Assembly (NCBI GenBank): GCA_042408595.1
Contig: JBHOQX010000117.1
Coordinates: 1-61,815 of the forward strand
Direction: 5' to 3'
Origin: JBHOQX01 sp042408595
Lineage (GTDB): Bacteria; Chloroflexota; Chloroflexia; Chloroflexales; Roseiflexaceae
Length of the DNA: 61,815 nt
The position numbers and the translations under genes were made by a program. The notes below the pieces were generated by a model, which was not told where the DNA came from, did no database searches, and saw only the letters and a program-made list of their open reading frames with translations. Below, piece after piece: positions 55,064 through 61,815 of the stretch (within the stretch, counting starts at the first letter, position 1; every line of letters begins with the position of its first letter).

Positions 55064-58000
55064 ATGATGGATCAGCTACAGCTTGCCCTGCTGGCGCTCG
55101 ACACCGACCTCTCGCCCGCGCTCCGCCTGCTGCCGGATCGCACGCCGGTTCCGCCACGCCTGCTCGCTGTCGCCGCCGACCTGGAGCGCTGGCAGTGCCC
55201 AGCCTGGCTGGTTCGCCTGGCCGTGCTGTCGCCGGCGCTGGAGCATGGCCGGCTCGCGCCGGCGGCGGCAGTCGCCGCCCTCGGCGACGATGCCAGCGAG
55301 GCCGCCGCGGCGCTCGCAGCGACCGGCCGGGCCGATCCCCGGCACGCGCGCCAGCAGAACCCGGAGATCGGGCGGCTGTTCACGCTGGCCTACCGCTCGC
55401 CCGCCGCCGGCCTGCTCAAGCTGCTGGAGGTGCGCGCCCGGGCCGATCGCGCCCACGACGCACTGCTCGCCCGCGAGCTTGAGCTGCTTGGTCCGGCAGC
55501 CAGGCTGGCCTTGCGTTTCGGCATGTGGGAACTTCGCAACCGGCTGCTCGATCACGCCGCGCGCCTCGCCGATCCGCATCTCTACCAGCAGGCCCGCGCC
55601 CTGCTCGAACAGTCGCGCCCGGAGCGGCTGGCCCTGTTCGAAGACGTGCGGGAGAACCTCCGGCGCCACCTGCGGCAGGCCGGCGTACACGCCGACATCG
55701 GCCGCAAGTCCCGACCGCTGCACCGGATCATCGACGATGGACTGGAAAGCATCCGTGGCACCACTCCATGGGCCGAGAAAGTCCTGGTCAACGTCGAGAC
55801 CGTGCCCGACTGCTACCGCGCGCTGGGCGCGATCCACGCCGCCTACCGCGTGTTCGGCGCCAGCGTGCGCGACTATGTCGGCGATGAGCGCGACAACGGC
55901 TACCAGGCTATCACTACGCAGATCGCCTACGCGGCCGCCGGGCGCGAGGTGAAGATCGCCATTCAGATCGCGACCCCCGAAATGGAGCGCTTCAACACCG
56001 AGGGACTGATCGCCCACTTGGCCGGCACGCCCGTTCCGAACAACCGGCCGGTCTGGTGGGCCGACCGGCGGCGCTGGCTGGCGGCGGATGCCGGCCAGTC
56101 GGGCGAGATCTACGTCTTCACGCCAGCTGCCGAGGCCATCTTCGTGCCGCCGCGCGCCACAGTGCTCGATTTCGCCGTGCGCGTCCATTCGGACCTGGGC
56201 GTCTATTGCCGCGGCGCGCTGGTCAACGGCGTCCGCGTGCCGCCGGGCGAGCCGCTGGTCTGCGGCGATGTCTGCGAGGTGCTGATCGATGAGCACGCCG
56301 GCGTGCTCGACCCACGCCTGCGCGACCTGGCGACCACGCCGCTCGCAAAGTCGCAAATCGGCCGCGCGCTGAAACGAAGCGCGAGCGGCGCCTCCCGCGG
56401 GCGCGACATCTTCCGGGCGGCGCTCGCCCGCCGGCTCGAGCGGGCCGGCCTCCACGCCGACGAGGCGCAGATCACCGAGCAGGTGGCCGCGCTGTGTCGC
56501 GCCCGCGGCTACGCCGTGGAGGACGCCTTCTATCGCGCGGTGGCGCGCGGCGAGGCCGCGCCGGACGAGATCGTGCGCCTGGTCATCGAGGCGCTGCTGG
56601 TGCCACGGCTCGATACCTCGGCGTTGCCGCCGGATGCCCTCGCCGCTGACAGTGTCCGTCTGGCCGCGTGCTGCTGGCCACATCCGGACGAACCGGTCGT
56701 CGCGGCGTTGGTGCATGGTGGGCACCGGCTCGTGATCCACCGCGCGGGCTGCGCGCAGGTCCGGGGTACGGCCTACCCGCTCGCCTGGCGCCCCGCACCT
56801 GAGCAGGTGGTGCTGGCCGATGTCCTCTACGAAGGCTGGGACCGGCCGGGGCTGGTGCATCGCCTGACCGGCATGCTCGAGCAGCTCGGCGGGCTGAACA
56901 TCCGCTCGATCGAGGGGCGCGTGCCCGAGCCGAGCCTGGCCCGGGTGCGGATGACGATCGAAGCCCCCGATCAGGCGACCGTCGATGCGGTGCAGCGCGC
57001 GCTGCACGCGCTCCCCGAACGGCGCCACGTCGAGGTGCGGGCCGTCACCCTCCTGGACGCGGCCACGCCAGTCGCCGGGCCGTTGCAAAACCTGTACAGG
57101 CCGCAGCCGGTGGGCGCCTGGCCACTGTTCGTCGGGCGCGACCATGAAGTGCGCGCGATCGTGAACCAGCTCGACAGCGGCGACGGCGGGCGTCACATCC
57201 TGCTGCGCGGCCCCAAGCGGATCGGCAAGAGCTCGCTGCTGGAGCACCTCTCCCGGTATCACCTGGGCGAGTACAACGTCCCGGCCACGCTCGATCTCCA
57301 GAGCCTGCCGACCGACGAACTGCGCATCGAGCGGCTGCTGGCCCGCCTGGCGGAGATGCTGGCGCAGAAGGCCGGGCAGCGCCTGCCGCTCCCAAGCGTT
57401 CGCCTGCTCGCCCACGACCCGGTGCGCCACTTCGCCGCGTTCCTGGAGGCGCTGCGCGAGCGGCAGGGGGTTGACCCCTTCGTCGTGCTCCTGGACGAAC
57501 TCGGCGTGGTCCGCAGCCGGCTGCGCGACGCGCCGGCGGCGTCGGAGTTCTTCGACCAGTGGCGCGCCCTGCTGAACGACGAGCGCATCTACCGGCATAT
57601 CAGCCTGATCGCGGTGCTGCCGGACCTGCCCGCCGCGCAGGCGCTCGACGCCGGTGGGCAGGAACGGATCGGCGAGCTTGGCCTGCCGGTGCGGCTCTCG
57701 GTGCTGGGCGAGAACGATGTCCGCGACCTGATCACTGCACCGATCAAGGCCCACCTGGAGTACCTACCGGCCGATCTGGACCGGCTGGTCGCCGCGACCG
57801 GTGGCCACCCGTACTACGCGCACCTGGTGTGTAGCAAGGTCGTGGGCGCCGTGCAGGCCCGCCAGCGCCGGATCGGGCTGCTGACCAGCCGGCAGCGGCA
57901 GGTCGTTCCGGGGGAGATCGTGGATGATGCCCTCGCCGACGTGCTCGCCCACAACGATGCGTTTTACCACGTGCTGGCGGATAGCTCGCCCACGACGGCG

Positions 58001-58219
58001 GCGGTGCTGCGGGCGGTCGCGGCGCGCACATCGGATGCCGAGCGCCTGGTGACGCCAGCCCGAGTGCGGGCGAGGCTCCGCCGTATGGGCCAGCCGGCGG
58101 GTGATGATGTGCTCGAGGCAGCGCTGGATGAGCGACCCGATCTCCTGGTGCGCGCCGAGGGCGGGATCGGCATCCGGGTGGGGCTGGTCGCCCGCTGGCT
58201 GCGCCGGCACGCGGTGTGA
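55064..58219 (+). CDS. Catalytically degenerate RelA/SpoT homologue fused to a P-loop ATPase
   Basis: The 1051-residue protein has a long-RSH layout: HD-like helices (about 1-185, with LALRFGMWELRNRLLDHAARL), synthetase-like domain (212-320: GRKSRPLHRI, CYRALGAIHAAYRVF, RDYVGDERDNGYQAITTQI), TGS (347-410), helical region (440-515), zinc-finger-like CCWPHPDE to HRAGCAQV (536-566) and ACT (582-660). The HD residues are missing, and the synthetase E-x-Q-I-R-T motif reads AIQIAT, so neither (p)ppGpp synthesis nor hydrolysis is expected. From 688 an ATPase follows (LFVGRDHEV, Walker A GPKRIGKSS 716-724, Walker B FVVLLDELG 806-814) with a winged-helix-like end. The start is ATG 55064 or 55067 after GAGGT. 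Confidence 0.88.
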   Translation: MMDQLQLALLALDTDLSPALRLLPDRTPVPPRLLAVAADLERWQCPAWLVRLAVLSPALEHGRLAPAAAVAALGDDASEAAAALAATGRADPRHARQQNPEIGRLFTLAYRSPAAGLLKLLEVRARADRAHDALLARELELLGPAARLALRFGMWELRNRLLDHAARLADPHLYQQARALLEQSRPERLALFEDVRENLRRHLRQAGVHADIGRKSRPLHRIIDDGLESIRGTTPWAEKVLVNVETVPDCYRALGAIHAAYRVFGASVRDYVGDERDNGYQAITTQIAYAAAGREVKIAIQIATPEMERFNTEGLIAHLAGTPVPNNRPVWWADRRRWLAADAGQSGEIYVFTPAAEAIFVPPRATVLDFAVRVHSDLGVYCRGALVNGVRVPPGEPLVCGDVCEVLIDEHAGVLDPRLRDLATTPLAKSQIGRALKRSASGASRGRDIFRAALARRLERAGLHADEAQITEQVAALCRARGYAVEDAFYRAVARGEAAPDEIVRLVIEALLVPRLDTSALPPDALAADSVRLAACCWPHPDEPVVAALVHGGHRLVIHRAGCAQVRGTAYPLAWRPAPEQVVLADVLYEGWDRPGLVHRLTGMLEQLGGLNIRSIEGRVPEPSLARVRMTIEAPDQATVDAVQRALHALPERRHVEVRAVTLLDAATPVAGPLQNLYRPQPVGAWPLFVGRDHEVRAIVNQLDSGDGGRHILLRGPKRIGKSSLLEHLSRYHLGEYNVPATLDLQSLPTDELRIERLLARLAEMLAQKAGQRLPLPSVRLLAHDPVRHFAAFLEALRERQGVDPFVVLLDELGVVRSRLRDAPAASEFFDQWRALLNDERIYRHISLIAVLPDLPAAQALDAGGQERIGELGLPVRLSVLGENDVRDLITAPIKAHLEYLPADLDRLVAATGGHPYYAHLVCSKVVGAVQARQRRIGLLTSRQRQVVPGEIVDDALADVLAHNDAFYHVLADSSPTTAAVLRAVAARTSDAERLVTPARVRARLRRMGQPAGDDVLEAALDERPDLLVRAEGGIGIRVGLVARWLRRHAV

Positions 58220-58421
58220 GGCGCCGCGGCGCCCCCCGGCCAGGGGCTGCCGATCCGACAGACGAACGACGAAGGCAGGCTGCGTCTGGACGACCGACGA
58301 ACGCACGTCTTATCGGGCACACCGTCGGCAGAGGTACTGCCAACTTTCGTCCTGCGGTTTCCGTCCAACCATCCGTCGTCCACCACCTACAGTCTACAGT
58401 CGATGGTAAGGAACTTGCACC

Positions 58422-59915
58422 ATGAACCCCTACCGCGAAGACATCCTGCTCACGGGCATGGCGCAGGCAGGCGGACGCTTTATCGGCCTGCGCGACGAGC
58501 TCGAGCTGCTGGTGGCGCGCATCAGCGACGAACGCCCAGCGGCGGTATCGCTGGTCGGGCCGCGCGGGCTGGGCAAGAGCTTTCTCTTGCGCTACCTGGA
58601 CGAAGCGCACGGCCCACAGCCGGCCTACGCCGCCGCCATCGGCCCGCGCTTCGCCGACGATCCGGAACGGCTGCTGTTTGTCCGGCTGGACTTCGGCGAC
58701 GCTGCGCTCACCGGGCGCGCGCCGGACCTGATGCCGCTGCTGTTCGACAGGCTGCTGAGATCGCTGGCGCGTCTGCTCCGGATCGAAGACGCCCGGCTGT
58801 TGCCGCTGGACCGGATGCGCACCACCCGGGCGCGCTCCATCGCCGCGCTGCGCGCCGAGGCCGCTCGCGCCCTGGCGGAGGCCCGTGCCGCGGCGACCGA
58901 CGACGAGCTGCGGGACGTGTTCACCGCCCGCTTCGGCCGCCAGCCGGATGCCTTGCTGCAACTGCTTCGCACCCTAGAGAGCTGGGGGCTGCGCGTCGTC
59001 TTTCTGCTGGATGATTTCGACAGCATCGCCGGCCACCTCACCCACAGCGAGTACGACCACCTGCGCGCGCTGCTCTCCGCTGCGTCGCTGGTGATCGCCT
59101 CGACCCGTGCGCTGAGTGAGCAGGTGCCTGCGGAGGTCCAGTCGTCGCCATTTTTCAACCTGCTCGAACGCCTGAACCTGGTGAGCATCCATTTCCTGGT
59201 GGACGAGGAGGCGCGCCGGCTGGTGACCGAGCCGCCCGGCTGGTTCGAAGCGACCGCCGGCTTCCGCTTCAGCGAGTCGGATACCGATTTCATCCTGTCG
59301 CTCACCGGCCTGCACCCCGATCTGATCAGCGCGACGTGCGAGTTTCTCTACCGCACCCGCCGCGCGCCGCTGGGGCTGGATGTCGTCCCGCCTGCGGAGC
59401 GGCCGCTGGTGCGGGCGCTGCTGCGCGACCGCTTCGCCGACTTTTTCGCTTTGCTGTGGCACCCGCTCACACCCGTCGAGCGGCGTGTGCTCACGGCGAT
59501 TGCGGCCGGGAAGCTGCGCGATCCGGGCGATATCCCGCCATCGCTGGTCAGCCGTGGCTATGTGGTGTACCGCGAGGGGCGCTACCGGTTGTTCGCCGGC
59601 CTGTTCGAGGACTTCGTGCGCGAGCAGGCGATGCTGGATGAAGCGCGCGCTGCCGCCGTTCCGGCCCCGCGTGGGGGCCTGACCGACCTGGAGGAGCGGT
59701 TGTACAACGTGCTGCGGGCGCGTCCGGGCGCGATCGTCGGCCGCGACGAGATCATCGCCGCGCTCTACGACCCGCGCGCCGACCCGTCCAAGGCGCGCGG
59801 CAAGCTCGACACGCTCGTGTCGCGGCTGCGGGCCAAGCTGAAAGATGAGCCGGTGCGGATCGAAAGCGTCCGCGGGCAGGGGTACCGGCTGGTGGTGCTG
59901 AGTTCAGAGTTCTAA
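58422..59915 (+). CDS. P-loop ATPase with C-terminal OmpR-type winged helix
   Basis: The 497-residue protein pairs an AAA/STAND-like ATPase (GGRFIGLRDELELL, Walker A GPRGLGKS at 46-53, Walker B VVFLLDDFD at 192-200) with a C-terminal DNA-binding winged helix of the OmpR/SARP type from about 418 (LTDLEERLYNVLRARPGAIVGRDEIIAALYD, then LDTLVSRLRAKLKDEPVRIESVRGQGYRLV). It looks like an ATP-switch transcription factor without a receiver domain. It follows the RSH-ATPase gene by 200 bp in the same direction and may respond to it. The final SSEF and stop coincide with a gttcagagttc repeat. Confidence 0.85.
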   Translation: MNPYREDILLTGMAQAGGRFIGLRDELELLVARISDERPAAVSLVGPRGLGKSFLLRYLDEAHGPQPAYAAAIGPRFADDPERLLFVRLDFGDAALTGRAPDLMPLLFDRLLRSLARLLRIEDARLLPLDRMRTTRARSIAALRAEAARALAEARAAATDDELRDVFTARFGRQPDALLQLLRTLESWGLRVVFLLDDFDSIAGHLTHSEYDHLRALLSAASLVIASTRALSEQVPAEVQSSPFFNLLERLNLVSIHFLVDEEARRLVTEPPGWFEATAGFRFSESDTDFILSLTGLHPDLISATCEFLYRTRRAPLGLDVVPPAERPLVRALLRDRFADFFALLWHPLTPVERRVLTAIAAGKLRDPGDIPPSLVSRGYVVYREGRYRLFAGLFEDFVREQAMLDEARAAAVPAPRGGLTDLEERLYNVLRARPGAIVGRDEIIAALYDPRADPSKARGKLDTLVSRLRAKLKDEPVRIESVRGQGYRLVVLSSEF

Positions 59916-59936
59916 GTTCAGAGCGCGTAGGTCTCA

Positions 59937-60054
59937 GAGGCTGCGTACAGCGCTCCCCACAGGGGTGTTGGGGGCCGCCGGCCGCCGGCGACATCCTCCC
60001 CCGCCGCGCGGTTGGCGGCACAGCCTGCCACACCTCCCCGTTTCAGGCAGCCTC
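59937..60054. repeat. Dispersed palindromic element, copy C
   Basis: GAGGCTGC at the left and GCAGCCTC at the right are perfect inverted ends; CGCTCCCC and the ggggtgttggggg tract inside match copy A. The central stem is eroded. It fills most of the gap between convergent genes. Confidence 0.65.
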
Positions 60055-60070
60055 TCATGACTCCGAACTT

Positions 60071-61285
60071 CTACCCCAACACCGCCCCGCACACCGACAC
60101 CAACGACGTGCCAGCGTCGTCCGCCGGGCAGTGGGCATAGCCGGCGAGGACTCCGGCACCGGGGCCCAGGGCGCGCAGCGCCAGATAGCCCGGCGGCAGC
60201 CCGCAGACGTTGTTGCGGTCGCCGGTGCGCCGCGCCAGCCCGATGAACTCCGCCGGATCGCCGGCGCACAGCGCGCCGATCAGCGCCTCGTCGTCGGCGC
60301 GGATGCGGGCGCGGGCCGCGGCGGTGAGCGCCCGCCCCCCGAACGCCGGCCCGACATGCGCCAGGTCGCCCGAGACGACGTACAGCACGTTGCGCCCGGC
60401 TGTCGCCCGCACGAGCGCGCCCAGGGCGGACGCGATCGTTGCGTCCGCCGCCGGATCGGCCTCGCCGCGCACATACGGCCCGAACCCACCACACAGGATC
60501 GGCACCAGCTCTACCGGCCGCCCCTCGCGGACGCCGTGCAACCAGACGGCGACTAACTCGATCGAATGCTCCGCCAGGTTGCGCAACTCTCCGGCGAAGG
60601 CCCGCTCCTCGCCGATCGCGCGCGCCACTTCGTCCACGACACCCTGGGCCGTCGGGAGCACGCCGAGCGGCGTGGCGTAGTGCTGCCGGGTGAGCGTCAG
60701 GCTGGCTTCCTCGCCGTAGTGGTCGGTCGCCAGCAGCACCACCAGGTCGGCGGCGCGCGCCAGCGCGGCGGCCCGCTTCCAGACCGCGGCGTAGACCGCG
60801 CCGCCGCGCGCGTAGTCGATATGCGGGCTGAAGATGCCGCGCCCGGTCGTCACCGGCGCAGCATCCACCTCGTCCAGGTAGGCGCGCAGCATCGCCTGCA
60901 GCTCGTCTGGCGCTGCGGGGTAGACCGCGCCGGCGTGCGAGAGCGGGCGGAATGGGGCGGCGCGGTACGCATGCAGCGCCTGATCGCGCGCCTCGGCAAA
61001 ACGCGCGTTGTCGAGCAGCAGCGCCTCGTCAAGCGCCGCCAGCAGCCCGTCGATCACCTCCATATCGAGCCGCGCGCCGAACTGGACACGATACGCCTCG
61101 CAGATCGCCCACCCATCGCGGGTGCCGTCGCACATGGCCAGCGCCGGCCCAAGCGCTTGGGGAACAATCAGCATCCGGTCGCTGATCTGGAGCGGATCGC
61201 GCAGCAGCAAGGCCGCCTGCCCACCGTGCCGGATGGGGCGCGCGTCGATGGGGCGGAGGCGGGGGAGTGCGGTCTCTGGCGTCAT
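60071..61285 (-). CDS. Memo-family protein (AmmeMemoRadiSam system protein B type)
   Basis: The 404-residue protein has an N-terminal domain of about 130 residues (LRPIDARPIRHGGQAALLLRDPLQISDR), then a Memo fold: GIFSPHIDYARGGAVYAAVW with the metal His, LATDHYGEE, EHSIELVAVWLHGV, VPILCGGFG and VVSGDLAHVGPAFGG. Memo folds resemble LigB-type dioxygenases. In many prokaryotes protein B occurs with an AMMECR1 and a radical SAM protein, neither present here. The reaction is unknown. Confidence 0.88.
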   Translation of the reverse strand: MTPETALPRLRPIDARPIRHGGQAALLLRDPLQISDRMLIVPQALGPALAMCDGTRDGWAICEAYRVQFGARLDMEVIDGLLAALDEALLLDNARFAEARDQALHAYRAAPFRPLSHAGAVYPAAPDELQAMLRAYLDEVDAAPVTTGRGIFSPHIDYARGGAVYAAVWKRAAALARAADLVVLLATDHYGEEASLTLTRQHYATPLGVLPTAQGVVDEVARAIGEERAFAGELRNLAEHSIELVAVWLHGVREGRPVELVPILCGGFGPYVRGEADPAADATIASALGALVRATAGRNVLYVVSGDLAHVGPAFGGRALTAAARARIRADDEALIGALCAGDPAEFIGLARRTGDRNNVCGLPPGYLALRALGPGAGVLAGYAHCPADDAGTSLVSVCGAVLG

Positions 61286-61363
61286 TGGTGTTTCGCAGAG
61301 CTGTGGAGATCGGGAATGACAAACGATGCCCTACAAACTACACACTCGTCTTCCCATTTCCGA

Positions 61364-61651
61364 TCAGGAGCACGGCGGCGCCGTCCGCACACCGAGCAGC
61401 GTATGGATGTTGCTCGGATTCAGGCGGTTCGGGCGGGTCCCATCCACATACCAGACGGTCACCCGGCCTGGGCGATCCGGCCTGCATGGCTGCAGGTGGG
61501 CCAGCAACCCACGCCGCGGCCCGAGTGGCAGCTCCAGCACCTGCGGCACGCCCGGCCGGCCGGTCAGCGCGACGATGGCCGTCGCGCCGGCGAGCGGCAG
61601 CAACGCCAGCCCGACCGCCACTATCAGCAGGATCACACCCATGCGTCTCAT
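61364..61651 (-). CDS. Small exported or membrane-anchored protein of unknown function
   Basis: The 95-residue protein opens with a basic-hydrophobic signal-like helix (MRRMGVILLIVAVGLALLPLAGA to about residue 29), followed by a short domain with two cysteines (56 and 94) that could form a disulfide. No family is recognised. The start ATG overlaps the stop of the upstream truncated gene by 4 nt and has GGAGGGGG just ahead, so the pair is co-translated. Confidence 0.65.
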   Translation of the reverse strand: MRRMGVILLIVAVGLALLPLAGATAIVALTGRPGVPQVLELPLGPRRGLLAHLQPCRPDRPGRVTVWYVDGTRPNRLNPSNIHTLLGVRTAPPCS

Positions 61652-61815
61652 CGGCCCCCTCCGCGGCCGGCGCCGTCAGTACAGCCACGATGGATACGTG
61701 ATCGTTCGTCGGTGCCGGCCATCACGTGCTGCATGGTGCGCCGAGCGAGCGACGGCGCCGCGGTGGGCGGATCGACGGGCGGCGCGGGCGCCGGCGTCGG
61801 CGGCTCGGGCGGCGG
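61648..61815 (-). CDS. C-terminal tail of a gene entering from the right edge
   Basis: A minus-strand frame is open from the window edge and ends in TGA at 61648-61650, overlapping the next ATG (ATGA). It encodes a Pro-rich stretch (PPPEPPTPAPAPPVDPPT) and a short charged tail. Only the linker-like end is present, so the protein cannot be identified. The ATGA coupling is the main support. Confidence 0.45.
   Translation of the reverse strand, partial: PPPEPPTPAPAPPVDPPTAAPSLARRTMQHVMAGTDERSRIHRGCTDGAGRGGGR

Noticed and set aside
55076..57754. An 892-codon minus-strand open frame across the RSH-ATPase gene
   Set aside because: Low-complexity Arg/Gly/Ala/Gln content from antisense of a high-GC gene; no motif or ribosome-binding site.

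Overview
The window is a high-GC, densely coded bacterial chromosome segment. It most resembles Chloroflexota, class Chloroflexia (Roseiflexus/Chloroflexus relatives). That placement is inferred from four things: the cysteine-rich CPYLG-type N-terminus on the GerMN protein at 33764, an order of DUF177, rpmF, fabH and fabD without plsX, extended -10 promoters (TGnTATAAT or TGnTATACT), and many proteins with Pro/Thr/Ala linkers. No rRNA, tRNA, transposase, prophage or CRISPR array is visible. This is ordinary core chromosome with scattered lineage-specific genes and many small dispersed repeats.

Layout. 1-7.4 kb: edge-truncated propeller/peptidoglycan-binding protein, small helical protein, agmatinase-like ureohydrolase, pdxH, ppc, and an apparently self-regulated PadR gene. 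7.7-12 kb: DUF1361 protein, a two-gene permease/TIGR03943 unit, an Ig-like secreted protein and a SUMF1-like protein. 12.3-15.5 kb: a two-component system whose kinase gene overlaps a convergent acryloyl-CoA-reductase-type gene. 15.6-24.2 kb: tatA, pyruvate kinase, comEA, an ATPase with a C-terminal membrane tail, an acyl-CoA mutase large subunit and a GH127 glycosidase. 24.3-31 kb: leftward biosynthetic block of DUF177, rpmF, fabH, fabD and a degenerate SDR, then a coiled-coil gene, coaD, rsmD and a frameshifted arginase-family gene. 31-40 kb: PLP aminotransferase, phosphoesterase, GerMN protein, an rseP-led operon with a Cas4-like nuclease split over two membrane-anchored ORFs, then lipA and lipB. 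40-48 kb: a histidine kinase followed by a degenerate kinase, phosphoesterase, ParB-like protein, 2-hydroxyacid dehydrogenase, UPF0173 hydrolase and a small membrane protein. 48-62 kb: clpB, M48 peptidase, a cysteine-repeat metalloprotease-like protein, a catalytically degenerate RelA/SpoT homologue fused to a P-loop ATPase, an ATPase with a DNA-binding tail, and a Memo-family protein.

How the genes work together. Fatty-acid initiation, lipoate and CoA synthesis sit close together. PEP carboxylase, pyruvate kinase, the acryloyl-CoA reductase type and the acyl-CoA mutase would fit propionyl-CoA/C4 metabolism as known in Chloroflexia; that link is an inference.

The most unusual locus is 54.6-59.9 kb. 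A protein with the complete long-RSH domain order (HD, synthetase, TGS, helical, zinc-finger-like, ACT) has lost both sets of catalytic residues and gained an ATPase module. It starts from an AT-rich divergent control region and is followed by a second ATPase with an OmpR-type winged helix. Other items worth following are six C-x6-C repeats (four spaced exactly 44 residues apart) in the 52.2-54.5 kb protein, a 16-bp stem covering the clpB ribosome-binding site, the split Cas4-like pair, several enzymes lacking catalytic residues, and a palindromic dispersed repeat whose copies abut gene ends.
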